A stretch of DNA of 64,000 nt from Actinocatenispora comari (GCF_017312725.1 NZ_BOPO01000075.1:23272-87271), one strand, 5' to 3'; numbered from the stretch's first letter, positions 9,864 through 18,196 are shown. Notes: generated by a model from the sequence alone, not told the origin. Made by a program: numbers and translations.

Positions 9864-10366
9864 GTGACGATGCGCCGACGAAGGTCGGTTTCTGGTCGTA
9901 CGCCACCGGTGTCGGGCGCAAGGTGGCGGAGTTCACCAGGCAGCCGGACGGCTCGGTGCGCTTCCGGGAACTCGATCGGGACTGGGCCGCTCCGGCCCGG
10001 GACTACTTCGACAACGGGGTGCCGCTGCTGGCCGGTGGCGGTCGAGTCCCGGCGAGCGCGGGGGACGAGTTCCTGCGGGCGTTGTTGCAGCCGTTCCGGA
10101 CGACCTACTACGGGTTCCTCGACGAGAGCGGCCTCGCCGGAGCCGCACCCAGTGGCGGGGAGGCGGAGCATCGGGCCACGAGAGACCAGGCGGCGGACCG
10201 AGCGCCGACCGGGGTGAGCGACCCGGACGCGATTCAGCTGCGGCCGATCGGGCCGGCCCGCGGGCTCTCCGTGGAGGACGCGTACCGGGTGCTGTCCGGC
10301 CTGCCGCCGGGGCCGGTCGAGGTGCCGCCGCTGCCGGACGAACCCGAACGGCGGGACCGGCCGTGA
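9860..10366 (+). CDS. Small protein coupled to the giant effector gene
   Basis: A 168-residue protein of unknown function. Its ATG overlaps the giant gene's stop (ATGA, 9860-9863), so the two are probably translationally coupled. Residues 1-90 look like a compact conserved domain (VGFWSYATGVGRKVAEF, YFDNGVPLL, LRALLQPFRTTYYGF); the rest is Pro/Arg/Glu-rich and probably disordered. There is no signal peptide or membrane segment. Position and size suit an immunity protein, chaperone or adaptor for the giant protein, but nothing in the sequence proves this. Confidence 0.75.
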   Translation: MSDDAPTKVGFWSYATGVGRKVAEFTRQPDGSVRFRELDRDWAAPARDYFDNGVPLLAGGGRVPASAGDEFLRALLQPFRTTYYGFLDESGLAGAAPSGGEAEHRATRDQAADRAPTGVSDPDAIQLRPIGPARGLSVEDAYRVLSGLPPGPVEVPPLPDEPERRDRP

Positions 10367-10401
10367 ACGAGCCGGCCCGGGGCGGCGTGGCGGGGTCGAA
10401 C

Positions 10402-10407
10402 TAGGGT
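10402..10407 (+). promoter_or_regulatory. -10 hexamer of probable leaderless promoter
   Basis: TAGGGT lies exactly 6 nt before the ATG at 10414, placing transcription start at or next to the start codon. No Shine-Dalgarno sequence precedes that ATG. The -35 region is not clear. Confidence 0.5.
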
Positions 10408-10413
10408 TGGCGA

Positions 10414-10962
10414 ATGGCTTTGCGGCTTGCGCGGACGCGGGACGAGGCGCACCTGTACATGGATCTGCATCCATGCCAGCGGTGCGGCTCGGTCGAGGTG
10501 GAATGGAAGAGCGCCCTGGTGGACGCCGAGGGCGAGCTGGCCCGCAGCTACTCGGGGACCTGCTCGTGCGGCGCGGTGCGGGAGTTCGTGTTCCGGCTGC
10601 CGGCGCCCGGTTCGGTGCCGGCGTCGGGTGACCGGTACCACTTCGGCGGGGACCAGCCGTCGGAGCTGCTGGACGCCGGCGAGTGGCTGTGGGTCGCGGA
10701 CCTGACCGCGAGCGACGTGCCGGCCGACGACCCGACCGCCGGGTTGAACGCCCTGTCCATCGCGGTGGCGGCGATGAACGAGATCCTCAAGTTCATCCCG
10801 GCCGGTGCCGAGACGGTGCCCGACGAGGCGTTCTGGTCCGAGCGCGGCCGTCGGGTGCGCGACCAGGAGCCGGGTCGGTTCGACCGGGAGCGGCTGCTGG
10901 TGGTCCGGGACAGCTACTGGTCCTCGCTCGCCGAGCGCCGGGCCGGCGGCGACGGTTCGTGA
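10414..10962 (+). CDS. Zinc-ribbon protein, paralogue 1 of 4
   Basis: 182 residues. The family signature is an N-terminal LARTRDEAHLYMDL segment, a Cys pair (CQRCG, residues 21-24), a second Cys pair (CSCG) followed by REFVFRLP, then PSELLDAGEWL and a helical C-terminal half with FIPAGAETVPDEAFWSERGR. The cysteines suggest a structural zinc ribbon. The same layout occurs in the products at 10959, 12785 and 13429. Function unknown; a set of paralogues downstream of a giant toxin-like gene suggests immunity or adaptor proteins (inference). Probably leaderless, from the -10 box at 10402. Confidence 0.8.
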   Translation: MALRLARTRDEAHLYMDLHPCQRCGSVEVEWKSALVDAEGELARSYSGTCSCGAVREFVFRLPAPGSVPASGDRYHFGGDQPSELLDAGEWLWVADLTASDVPADDPTAGLNALSIAVAAMNEILKFIPAGAETVPDEAFWSERGRRVRDQEPGRFDRERLLVVRDSYWSSLAERRAGGDGS

Positions 10963-11534
10963 CACCCGACCGCCCGGCGCTGGCACGGACCCCGGCGGAG
11001 GCCCGGCTGCGGCTGGAGCTGACCGCGTGCCCGGTGTGCTTCGAGCGGGAAACCCGGTGGCGGTTGGTCTCGACCGGCACCGTCGCCGGCGTCGCGCTGG
11101 AGCGGTACGCGGGCCGTTGCGGCCGGTGCGGCACGGCCCGGGAGGCGGACTTCCGCAGCCCGGACGAGGTGCCGTCGGATGAGCCGGGCGGCACCGAGCC
11201 GCCGACCCGGTTCGGTGCCGGGCGGCCCTCGGAGCTGCTGGACCCGGCGGAGTGGCTGGAAGCGGCGACGCTGACCGAGGCGGCGGCCGAACAGCGCCTC
11301 GCGGTCGAGTCGGTGCAGCAGCGCCGAGCTGGGCTGGAGTACGCGCGGGACGCCGTGGTGGAGGCGATGCGGTTCCTGCCCGTCGACGGTGACCGGGTGC
11401 CCGACGAGAGCGTCTTCTCGCCCCTGGGCCGGCAGGTACTCGCGGTCGACCCGCGGCGGCTGACCCGGGGCTGGATGCAGGCGATGCGAGACGGCTACGA
11501 GGCGTTGCTCGCCGAGATCGACGACCGGAGGTGA
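10959..11534 (+). CDS. Zinc-ribbon protein, paralogue 2 of 4
   Basis: 191 residues from a GTG that overlaps the previous stop (GTGA, 10959-10962). Longer in-frame starts lie inside the upstream gene and are unlikely. It keeps the family pattern: LARTPAEARL, CPVC, CGRCG, PSELLDPAEWL, a helical segment, then FLPVDGDRVPDESVFSPLGR. It is the most divergent of the four: the REFVFRLP stretch has become READFRSP. The next gene starts on its stop codon, so 10414, 10959 and 11531 probably form one operon. Confidence 0.8.
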   Translation: MTPDRPALARTPAEARLRLELTACPVCFERETRWRLVSTGTVAGVALERYAGRCGRCGTAREADFRSPDEVPSDEPGGTEPPTRFGAGRPSELLDPAEWLEAATLTEAAAEQRLAVESVQQRRAGLEYARDAVVEAMRFLPVDGDRVPDESVFSPLGRQVLAVDPRRLTRGWMQAMRDGYEALLAEIDDRR

Positions 11535-12751
11535 GCGTGACCGTGGCTCGCGGTGGTGGCCAGGTGCCGGCCCGGCAGGCGTTGCGCCGGACGCTGCTGG
11601 ACGTGGCGGCGGCGGCGTGCCCGGACTGCGCGCCGGTGGTCGAGCGGGAGCGTGGACCGTTCCCGGACGACCCGAAGCCGCCGGACGGTGCCGGCCGGTG
11701 GGTCTGCACGGCCACCGTGGCGACCGCCCCGCCCGGCATGTCGTGGACCGCGTCCGAGCTGGTCCGTACCGCCGCCGAGGTGCTCACCGCGCACGGCTGG
11801 TCGGTCGGGGCCGAACCAACGGTGACCGAGGCGCGCCGGTACGAGGTGATCGCGGAGCGTCCGGGCGGGCGCGTGGTGGCGTCGGTGCGGGCCGACGAGG
11901 GGATCCTGCGGTTGGCGGGGCGCGCTGAGGTGCCGTCGCCGGAGCCGGCCGCGCCGCGGTCGCGCGGGCCGCAGCCGGGTGGCTGGCAGCCGGCCGGCGA
12001 CGTGCAGGCGGCGCTGCGGCTGGCCGTCGAGCGCGGCGACGACCGCGGCTATCTCGACCTGCTGCTGGACACCCCGCTGTACCTGCCGTCGGCGGCCGAT
12101 TCCGGTGCGGCGGCGCGGTTCGCCACGGTCGCGGTCGACGACCAGGTACACCTGGTCGCCTTCACCGCGGCGCCCACGCCGGCACCGCGCGGCGGCGGCT
12201 GGCGGGTGACGAGCTACCTGGACCTCGCGCAGCGGTGGCCGGACCCGAGCTGGCGGCTGGTGGTCGATCCCGGCACGCCGATCGAGGCGTACCTGCCGGC
12301 GCCGTCGGCCGAGGCGGTCGGTGGCGCGGTGCGGCTGCCGGCCCGGCCGGCGCCGACCGAGCCGGCAGCCGAGCCGTTCCGCCCGCTGAACGCGCTGGAG
12401 ACGGCGCTGTACGAGGCGGTCGCCGCCGACGACCGGGATGCGGTCTTCGCGGCGCTCGCGGCCGACGGCGCGGTCGTCTGGATGGCGACCGGCACCGGCG
12501 AGCTGCGCCCGACCGATCCGGGTTTCGCCTGGCCGGTGGCGCCGGTCGACGACGGCCTCGGCGTCCGCGTGTACACGGCGCCCCGGCGGGCCGCCGACGC
12601 GCTCGGCGAGGCGGTCGAGGTGGTGGCCGTCGAGCTGGCCGAGGTCGCGGCGGCGTGGCCGGACCGGACGTACCGGCTGGTGGTCGATCCGGGCGGGCCG
12701 CTCGCGGTGACCGTGCCCGGTTTCGTGCTTTCCACGCTGGTCCGACGCTGA
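11531..12751 (+). CDS. SseB-family protein, two SseB-like domains
   Basis: 406 residues; the GTG start overlaps the upstream stop (GTGA, 11531-11534). The N-terminal ~120 residues have a CPDC pair and a segment (MSWTASELVRTAAEVLTAHGW) suggesting an alpha/beta fold. Two SseB-like repeats follow: LRLAVERGDDRGYLDLLLDT with LYLP, and LYEAVAADDRDAVFAALA with a matching strand-rich part; both end in a WRLVVDPG or YRLVVDPG element. SseB-like proteins are common beside type VII secretion and toxin loci in actinobacteria, but their role is poorly defined. It sits inside the zinc-ribbon paralogue array, so it is probably part of the same system. Confidence 0.75.
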   Translation: MSVTVARGGGQVPARQALRRTLLDVAAAACPDCAPVVERERGPFPDDPKPPDGAGRWVCTATVATAPPGMSWTASELVRTAAEVLTAHGWSVGAEPTVTEARRYEVIAERPGGRVVASVRADEGILRLAGRAEVPSPEPAAPRSRGPQPGGWQPAGDVQAALRLAVERGDDRGYLDLLLDTPLYLPSAADSGAAARFATVAVDDQVHLVAFTAAPTPAPRGGGWRVTSYLDLAQRWPDPSWRLVVDPGTPIEAYLPAPSAEAVGGAVRLPARPAPTEPAAEPFRPLNALETALYEAVAADDRDAVFAALAADGAVVWMATGTGELRPTDPGFAWPVAPVDDGLGVRVYTAPRRAADALGEAVEVVAVELAEVAAAWPDRTYRLVVDPGGPLAVTVPGFVLSTLVRR

Positions 12752-12772
12752 TGGCCGATCGACCGTGCCCGG

Positions 12773-12778
12773 TATGGT
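12773..12778 (+). promoter_or_regulatory. -10 hexamer of probable leaderless promoter
   Basis: TATGGT lies exactly 6 nt before the ATG at 12785. This supports 12785 over the in-frame ATG at 12791. No Shine-Dalgarno sequence is present. Confidence 0.5.
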
Positions 12779-12784
12779 GGCGGC

Positions 12785-13432
12785 ATGCCGATGCCGCGCG
12801 CCCGCACCAGAAGCGAGGCACACGTCTACATGGATCTGGTGCCCTGCCCGTGCGGCGAGAACGAGTTCGATCCGGACGTCGACGTGCTCGATCCGGAGCC
12901 GCCGCGGGTGCTGCGGTACTTCGGTGAGTGTCCGCGCTGCGGTCGGTCCCGGGAGTTCGTGTTCGAGTTGGCGGCCCCGCCCGCCGGGGAGCCGTCGGGG
13001 TTCGTGCTCGGCCACGGCGACGAGCCGTCCACGATCATCGACGCCGGCCAGTGGTTGCTGGTCGCGGAGATGAGCCGGCGGGTGCTGGAACATCTGGCCG
13101 AGTCGGGCGAGTCGCTGACCGCGGCGCAGATCCCGGCCGTGCACGACACGGTGCTGCTCGCGGCGGCCGCCGTCGACGAGATCCGCAAGTTCCTGCCGGC
13201 CGGCGCGAGCGAACTGCCGGCGGACGCGTTCTGGACCGAGCAGGGCCGCGCGGTGCGTTCGGTGGCCGGCGAACTGCTGCGCCCGGACGAGCTGGCGGCG
13301 GCGCGGGCGCGGCGGTGGGCCGCGGTGGCGGAGTTCGAGGCGCTGTACGGGATCGATGAGGACGACGAGGACGAGACGGCGGTACCGCCGGCCGGGCCGT
13401 CGCCGGCGCGAGGAGACGTGAGCTTTCGATGA
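12785..13432 (+). CDS. Zinc-ribbon protein, paralogue 3 of 4
   Basis: 215 residues. Family features: RARTRSEAHVYMDL, Cys pairs CPCG and CPRCG, REFVFEL, IIDAGQWL, and a C-terminal part with FLPAGASELPADAFWTEQGR. The insertion between ribbon and helical part is longer than in the sisters, and the C-terminus carries an acidic tail (DEDDEDE). It has its own probable leaderless promoter and overlaps the next gene by ATGA, so 12785 and 13429 form a second transcription unit of the same module. Confidence 0.8.
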   Translation: MPMPRARTRSEAHVYMDLVPCPCGENEFDPDVDVLDPEPPRVLRYFGECPRCGRSREFVFELAAPPAGEPSGFVLGHGDEPSTIIDAGQWLLVAEMSRRVLEHLAESGESLTAAQIPAVHDTVLLAAAAVDEIRKFLPAGASELPADAFWTEQGRAVRSVAGELLRPDELAAARARRWAAVAEFEALYGIDEDDEDETAVPPAGPSPARGDVSFR

Positions 13433-13986
13433 GCCTTCGGCTGGCCCGGACCGCGTCCGAGGCGTACCTGTACATGGCTCGCCAGCCGTGCGAGCACTGC
13501 GGCGCGGGCGGGTTCGAGCCGGAGCGGTCCGCGTCGGAGGTGGTCGACGGGACCCTCGCCCGGCGGTACTCCGGTGCCTGCCCGTCCTGCGGGATGTGGC
13601 GCGAGTTCGTGTTCCGGGTGCCGGACGACGCCTCGGCGCCGCTCGACGACGGGAGCAGCTTCGGCGACTCGACGCCCTCGGAGCTGCTCGATCCGGGCGA
13701 GTGGCTGGAACTCGCCGACGCGATGTTCGCCCAGGTGCCGGACAGCCCGGTCGGGCTGACCGACGAGCAGCGCCGGGAGGCGTACGGCGCTCTCAGCGCG
13801 GGTGTCGCCGCCCTCGCCGAGGTCGTGAAGTTCATCCGGCCGGGGGCGGATTCGGTCTCCCCGTTCGCGTTCTGGACCGAACGGGGTCGCCGCTTGAGCC
13901 TCGACTCGCGCTGGCGGTTCGATGCCGAGCGGTTGCGCGGTGACCTGGCCGACGCGCGCGCGGTGCTGTCCGGCTTCGCCGACTGA
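13429..13986 (+). CDS. Zinc-ribbon protein, paralogue 4 of 4
   Basis: 185 residues, very close in design to paralogue 1: LRLARTASEAYLYM, CEHCG, CPSCG, REFVFRVP, PSELLDPGEWLELAD, FIRPGADSVSPFAFWTERGR. Its ATG overlaps the previous stop (13429-13432), with an AGGAGA ribosome site at about 13411. The last ~155 bp overlap the 3' end of the convergent MFS gene. The similarity to paralogue 1, across an SseB gene and a divergent copy, suggests duplication followed by drift. Confidence 0.8.
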   Translation: MSLRLARTASEAYLYMARQPCEHCGAGGFEPERSASEVVDGTLARRYSGACPSCGMWREFVFRVPDDASAPLDDGSSFGDSTPSELLDPGEWLELADAMFAQVPDSPVGLTDEQRREAYGALSAGVAALAEVVKFIRPGADSVSPFAFWTERGRRLSLDSRWRFDAERLRGDLADARAVLSGFAD

Positions 13987-15172
13987 CTCCGGGCCGGTGC
14001 CGGGCGCCGAGGGCGAGCAGGAGCAGCGCCGGTACCAGCGCGGCGGCACCGGCGAGCGCCTGGGTGGCGGCGACCGAGGTGCTGGTGAGCAGCACACCGG
14101 CCAGCGGGCCGCCGATCGCGACGCCCACGTTGTTCGCGGTGTTGACCCAGGTGGTGCCCTCGGTGCGGTGCCCGGCCGGTACCACCTGGTCGGCGACGAG
14201 GTAGGCGACCACGAACGTCGGGGCCAGGGTCAGCCCGGCCACCAGCAGGACCGCGGCCAGGACGACCAGGTTCGGCGCCAGGCTCGCCGCGGCGTACCCG
14301 ACGGCGGCGGCGGTGAGCAGCCCGACCAGGTGGGTGTGGTGCGACCGGGTGTGGTGCCGGCGTCCCCAGAGCAGCCCGCCGAGCGCGCTGCCCACCGACA
14401 GTGCCGCCATCAGGTAGCCGGCGGCGCCGTTCTGGGCCCGTCCGGCGACGGCGATCTCCACCATGCTCAGCGCGAGGCCGACGCCGAGCGCGGCGACCAG
14501 TACCGGCCGGAACGCGGCGAGCCGCAGCGGCCCGGCGCCGAACCGGAGCGGGCCGCGCGCGGTGCCGTCGCGCTGTGCCCGGGCGGCGCGACCGGCCGCC
14601 AGCGTCACCGAGCCGACCAGCGCGGCGGCCGCGCCGACCAGTACCGCGAGCTGCGGCCCGCGCAGCGCGACGAGGGTGCCGGTGAGCGCCGGGCCGACGG
14701 CGAGCGTGACCTCCTCGGTGACGGCGTCGAGGCTGAACGCGCGTTGCCGGGCGGCACCCGGTTCGGTGGCCGACGACCAGATGGCGCGCATCGCCGAACT
14801 GGCCGGCGGTACGGCCAGCCCGGCGAGCACCGCGGCGGCCACCAGCGGCGGTACCGAACCGGGCAGTGCGACGGTGACGGCGAGGAGGCCGAGCAACGCC
14901 ACCGGGTGCGCCAGGCCGAGGGCGAGCAGCACGCGGGGCAGCCCGTACGTGTCGGCCAGCCGGGACTTGAGCGGCAGCGCGAACGTGGTCAGCGCGTACG
15001 CACCGGTGACCAGGCCGGCGGTGGCGAACGAGCCGGTGCTGCGCTGCGCGGTGAACAGCAGCGCGAGCGGCGTCGTCCCGTACGAGAGGCGCACCGTGCT
15101 GGCCGCGGCGAACGCCGGGAGCAGGTGCGGGACGCGCAGCACGGCACGGTAGGAAACGGTGGGACCGGACAT
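13832..15172 (-). CDS. MFS transporter, 12-TM type
   Basis: 446 residues with many hydrophobic segments rich in Ala/Leu/Val, and the MFS pattern of two halves joined by a charged loop (RAARAQRDGTARG). It resembles the small-molecule/drug exporters of actinobacteria; substrate unknown. The last membrane segment ends near LLLLALGAR, and the final ~50 residues are Arg/Pro/Ser-rich, read antisense through the 3' end of the zinc-ribbon gene at 13429. That tail is probably not functional, or results from loss of an earlier stop. Start ATG at 15172. Confidence 0.8.
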   Translation of the reverse strand: MSGPTVSYRAVLRVPHLLPAFAAASTVRLSYGTTPLALLFTAQRSTGSFATAGLVTGAYALTTFALPLKSRLADTYGLPRVLLALGLAHPVALLGLLAVTVALPGSVPPLVAAAVLAGLAVPPASSAMRAIWSSATEPGAARQRAFSLDAVTEEVTLAVGPALTGTLVALRGPQLAVLVGAAAALVGSVTLAAGRAARAQRDGTARGPLRFGAGPLRLAAFRPVLVAALGVGLALSMVEIAVAGRAQNGAAGYLMAALSVGSALGGLLWGRRHHTRSHHTHLVGLLTAAAVGYAAASLAPNLVVLAAVLLVAGLTLAPTFVVAYLVADQVVPAGHRTEGTTWVNTANNVGVAIGGPLAGVLLTSTSVAATQALAGAAALVPALLLLALGARHRPGVSRRSRTAPRARRPGHRATARHRTASASRGSSGDPVRSRTRTGRPNPPPAG

Positions 15173-15531
15173 GGCAGCAGAGACCCATCACGATCGGGCA
15201 GGCGGTCGTACCGCCCGCGAACGAAAGCCGTCACGAGATCCCGGTGCCGCGCCGCACGGCGCGCTGCGACCGGGCCGGCGGCGCACGGAGCGCGCCGGAC
15301 GGGTCTCGGCCTAATCGTTCACGACTGCCACCCGGGCACGCTAACACGTCCGGCGCGCCGGGTCCGGCCCGGCGAGCGGCCGATGACCGTCCCAGAACCG
15401 GCCCGATGACGGTCCCGGAGCGGTCCTGAGGCCGGGTACCGCGGGCGTCGTGGGCTGGTCTCAGGTTGGGGTGTCATGCTCGTGCGGTGCGCGGCGGGCG
15501 GGCGCCGCACGAGACGGATACGGAGTGTGCA
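15173..15531. other. Intergenic region with imperfect 23-bp direct repeat
   Basis: This 359-bp divergent gap has no convincing gene. Two similar units, 15380-15401 and 15403-15424 (both starting CCGATGAC and containing GTCCC), stand in tandem with a 23-bp period. They could be a regulator's binding site between the MFS gene and the phosphoesterase gene; no regulator gene is adjacent. Confidence 0.5.
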
Positions 15532-16707
15532 GTGGCGGCAACCGAGGATGTACGGACCGAGCCCGGCAGACGGATCGGCCGGCTGGTGGCGTTCGCTGCC
15601 GTGCTGGTGGCCGTGGAGGCACTGCTGTTCGGGCTCTCGTGGTGGACGCTGGTGCTCGCGCCGGGCTGGCCGACCGGCGTCGTGGTCGTCGGTACGGTCG
15701 TGTTCGTCGCGGCCGCGATCGGGTTCCCGGTGCTGATGAACCTGGGCCACCGGCGCGCGAACGACCCCGCGGCCCGCACCAGCGACGTGCTGCTGGGCGT
15801 GATCGGGGTGCTGTTCGTCTGGTGCACCCTGGCGCAGCTGGTGCGGCTGCCGCTGCTCGCCACCGACCTGTCCGGCACCGCGGTCTCCCGGATCGTCGCC
15901 GCGGTCGGCCTGGTCGTCACCATCGCCCTGCTGGCCTGGGGGTACGTGGAGGCGATGCGGCTGCCGCGGGTGGCCGAGGTGACCGTCCGGCTGGACCGGC
16001 TCGGCGCCGGCCTGGACGGGCTGCGAGTGGTGCTGATCACCGACACGCACTACGGCCCGATCGACCGAGCCGACTGGTCCCGCCGGGTGATCGACGTGGT
16101 CAACGAGCTGGACGCGGACATCGTCTGCCACACCGGCGACATCGCGGACGGTTCGGTGAACGCCCGGCTGGCGCAGGCCGCGCCGCTCGGTGACGTCCGG
16201 GCCAGGCTCGCCCGGGCCTACGTGACGGGCAACCACGAGTACTACGGCGAGGCGCAGGCGTGGATGGACCACATGGCGCGGCTCGGCTGGTCGACCCTGC
16301 ACAACGAGCACCTGGTGGTGGAACGCGGCGGCGACCGGCTGGTGGTGGCCGGGGTCGACGACCGCACCGCCGGCTCGTCCGGCACCGGGCACCGGGCCGA
16401 CCACGCCGCGGCGCTCGCCGGCGCCGACCCCGACCTGCCGGTACTGCTGCTGGCGCACCAGCCGCAGCAGATCTCGCTGGCCGTCGAGCACGGGGTCGAC
16501 CTGCAGCTGTCCGGGCACACCCACGGCGGGCAGATCTGGCCGTTCCACTACCTGGTCCGGCTGGACCAGCCGTCGGTCGCGGGGCTGACCCGGCACGGCG
16601 ACCGTACCCAGCTGTACACCAGCCGCGGCACCGGCTTCTGGGGCCCGCCGTTCCGGGTGTTCGCGCCCAGCGAGATCACCGTGCTGACGCTGCGGGCCGC
16701 CGCGTAA
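15532..16707 (+). CDS. Membrane-anchored metallophosphoesterase (YkuE/YaeI-like)
   Basis: 391 residues from GTG 15532, preceded by GGAG; a longer frame from 15466 lacks a ribosome site. Four hydrophobic segments fill the first ~140 residues. The calcineurin-like catalytic domain follows, with all metal-ligand motifs: DTHYG, GDIADG, GNHEYY, LLAHQP and SGHTHGGQIW. Relatives are two-metal phosphoesterases (YkuE/YaeI type) acting at the membrane on lipid-linked or other phosphoesters; substrate unknown. It reads towards the FGE gene 13 bp downstream and may be co-transcribed with it. Confidence 0.9.
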   Translation: MAATEDVRTEPGRRIGRLVAFAAVLVAVEALLFGLSWWTLVLAPGWPTGVVVVGTVVFVAAAIGFPVLMNLGHRRANDPAARTSDVLLGVIGVLFVWCTLAQLVRLPLLATDLSGTAVSRIVAAVGLVVTIALLAWGYVEAMRLPRVAEVTVRLDRLGAGLDGLRVVLITDTHYGPIDRADWSRRVIDVVNELDADIVCHTGDIADGSVNARLAQAAPLGDVRARLARAYVTGNHEYYGEAQAWMDHMARLGWSTLHNEHLVVERGGDRLVVAGVDDRTAGSSGTGHRADHAAALAGADPDLPVLLLAHQPQQISLAVEHGVDLQLSGHTHGGQIWPFHYLVRLDQPSVAGLTRHGDRTQLYTSRGTGFWGPPFRVFAPSEITVLTLRAAA

Positions 16708-16720
16708 CGTACCTGGGGTC

Positions 16721-17674
16721 ATGGCAACGAGAGTGCAGCCGCCGGATCCGGCGATGGTGTGGGTGCCGGGCGGCACCTTCACGATGGGGTCGGACCTCGC
16801 CGACTACCCGGAGGAGGGCCCGCCGCATCCGGTCACGGTCGGCGGGTTCTGGATCGACCCGACCCCGGTGACGGTGGCGCAGTTCGCCCGGTTCGTCGCG
16901 GACACCGGATACGTCACGGTGGCGGAGCGGCCGCTCGACCCGGCGCAGTACCCGAACGTCGACCGGCGGCTGCTGCTGGCCGGTTCGCTGGTGTTCACGC
17001 CGACCGACAAGCCGGTCGACCTCACCGACCTGCAGCAGTGGTGGCGGTACGTGCCGGGGGCCAGCTGGCGGCATCCGGAGGGACCGCGCTCGGACGTCAC
17101 CGGGCGCGACAAGCACCCGGTCGTGCACGTGTGCTGGGAGGACGTCGAGGCGTACGCCGCGTGGGCCGGCAAGCAGCTGCCCACCGAGGCGGAGTGGGAG
17201 TTTGCCGCGCGCGGTGGGCTGGACGGCGCGCCGTACGCCTGGGGCGACGAGTTCCTGCCCGGCGGCAAGCGGATGGCCAACACCTGGGTCGGTGAGTTCC
17301 CGTGGCACAACCTCAAACCGGCGCGGCGGCAGCGCACCACACCGGTGCGGTCGTTCCCGCCGAACGGGTACGGGCTGTACGACGTGGCCGGCAACGTCTG
17401 GGAGTGGACCGCGGACTTCTACCGCAGCAACCATCCCGCCACCCACGCCTGCTGCGTGCCGCCGGTCAACCCGCAGGTCGACGACGCCGAGGGCAGCTAC
17501 GGCGACCAGGAGCAGGGCGGCGCGCACGTCCCGCGCCGGGTGCTCAAGGGCGGCTCGCACCTGTGCGCGGAGAACTACTGCCGGCGGTACCGGCCGGCGG
17601 CCCGGCAGGCGCAGCAGGTCGAGTCGGCGATGTCGCACATCGGCTTCCGCTGCCTGGTCAGGCCCGGGACCTAG
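16721..17674 (+). CDS. Formylglycine-generating enzyme (SUMF1/FGE family)
   Basis: 317 residues. Typical FGE-sulfatase fold markers: VWVPGGTFTMGSD at the N-terminus, PTEAEWEFAARGG, GLYDVAGNVWEWTADFY, and the C-terminal LKGGSHLCAENYCRRYRPAAR. The two cysteines in SHLCAENYC match the copper-binding pair of aerobic FGEs, so it is probably active and oxidises a Cys in a CxPxR-type motif to formylglycine. No sulfatase is encoded in the window. It lies 160 bp upstream of a lanthipeptide precursor gene; whether it acts on that pathway or on a distant sulfatase cannot be told from sequence. Confidence 0.92.
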   Translation: MATRVQPPDPAMVWVPGGTFTMGSDLADYPEEGPPHPVTVGGFWIDPTPVTVAQFARFVADTGYVTVAERPLDPAQYPNVDRRLLLAGSLVFTPTDKPVDLTDLQQWWRYVPGASWRHPEGPRSDVTGRDKHPVVHVCWEDVEAYAAWAGKQLPTEAEWEFAARGGLDGAPYAWGDEFLPGGKRMANTWVGEFPWHNLKPARRQRTTPVRSFPPNGYGLYDVAGNVWEWTADFYRSNHPATHACCVPPVNPQVDDAEGSYGDQEQGGAHVPRRVLKGGSHLCAENYCRRYRPAARQAQQVESAMSHIGFRCLVRPGT

Positions 17675-17834
17675 GTCCTGTCCCGGTGCCCCGGCCGCAT
17701 CCCGGTCGTCGGTCTCACCTCGGCGAACGGTGCGGTACGGCAATTTCCGTGAGCGCAACGCCCAACGGAACACCAACCACCGTGCGAATACTGGGCGCGT
17801 ACCGCACCCAACTGTTCGTCACGAGGGAGGTTCC

Positions 17835-18014
17835 ATGTCGGCAGAAGAACTGGTCCGCGCCTGGCGGGACGAGGACTTTCGGCTCGAGTTGGAGTCCGCC
17901 GTAGCGCATCCGGCGGGCGACGTCGACCGCGAGTTGTACGTGTCCACCGGCGCGGCGTCCACCTGCAACTACGCGAGCGTCACCTGCTCGCACATCTGCA
18001 GCTGCGCGATCTGA
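17835..18014 (+). CDS. Class II lanthipeptide precursor peptide (LanA)
   Basis: 59 residues, ATG 17835, with GAGGGAGG 5-6 nt upstream. The first half is an acidic leader (EELVRAWRDEDFRLELES) followed by HPAGDVDREL; PAGD-type leaders are known from mersacidin-like class II precursors. The C-terminal 25 residues are Ser/Thr/Cys-rich and nearly uncharged: Cys at 44, 51, 55 and 57, with Ser/Thr at 37, 38, 42, 43, 48, 50, 52 and 56, enough for up to four (methyl)lanthionine rings. Leader cleavage is predicted between Asp/Glu-Leu and the Ser/Thr/Cys block but is not certain. LanM follows. It is hidden inside a longer unrelated frame that starts within the FGE gene. Confidence 0.9.
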   Translation: MSAEELVRAWRDEDFRLELESAVAHPAGDVDRELYVSTGAASTCNYASVTCSHICSCAI

Positions 18015-18075
18015 CGGCGCACCGGGACCGCGGGATCGGCTCGTCCGATCGAGGTCCCGACGGCTCCCGCCGGTC

Positions 18076-18106
18076 CGGCGGGTGACGCGCACCGCGTCAC
18101 CCGCCG
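18076..18106 (+). terminator. Strong hairpin after lanA (14-bp stem)
   Basis: A perfect 14-bp inverted repeat (18076-18089 with 18093-18106) has a 3-nt loop and starts 62 bp after the lanA stop. There is no U-tract. It probably ends or slows most lanA transcripts and stabilises the short mRNA, allowing some read-through into lanM. Confidence 0.75.
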
Positions 18107-18162
18107 CAGGCGGGAACACCCGATCGGCGATCGCATCCGATTCGCCGACTGCGCACGGACTA

Positions 18163-18196
18163 AGAGGTCCCGACAGTCCCTTCTGCCGGGACCTCT
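18163..18196 (+). terminator. Second hairpin between lanA and lanM
   Basis: A perfect 10-bp stem (AGAGGTCCCG at 18163-18172 with CGGGACCTCT at 18187-18196) encloses a short CAG/CTG inner stem. It lies just before the lanM ribosome site, and could be an attenuator or an mRNA processing site. Confidence 0.65.
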
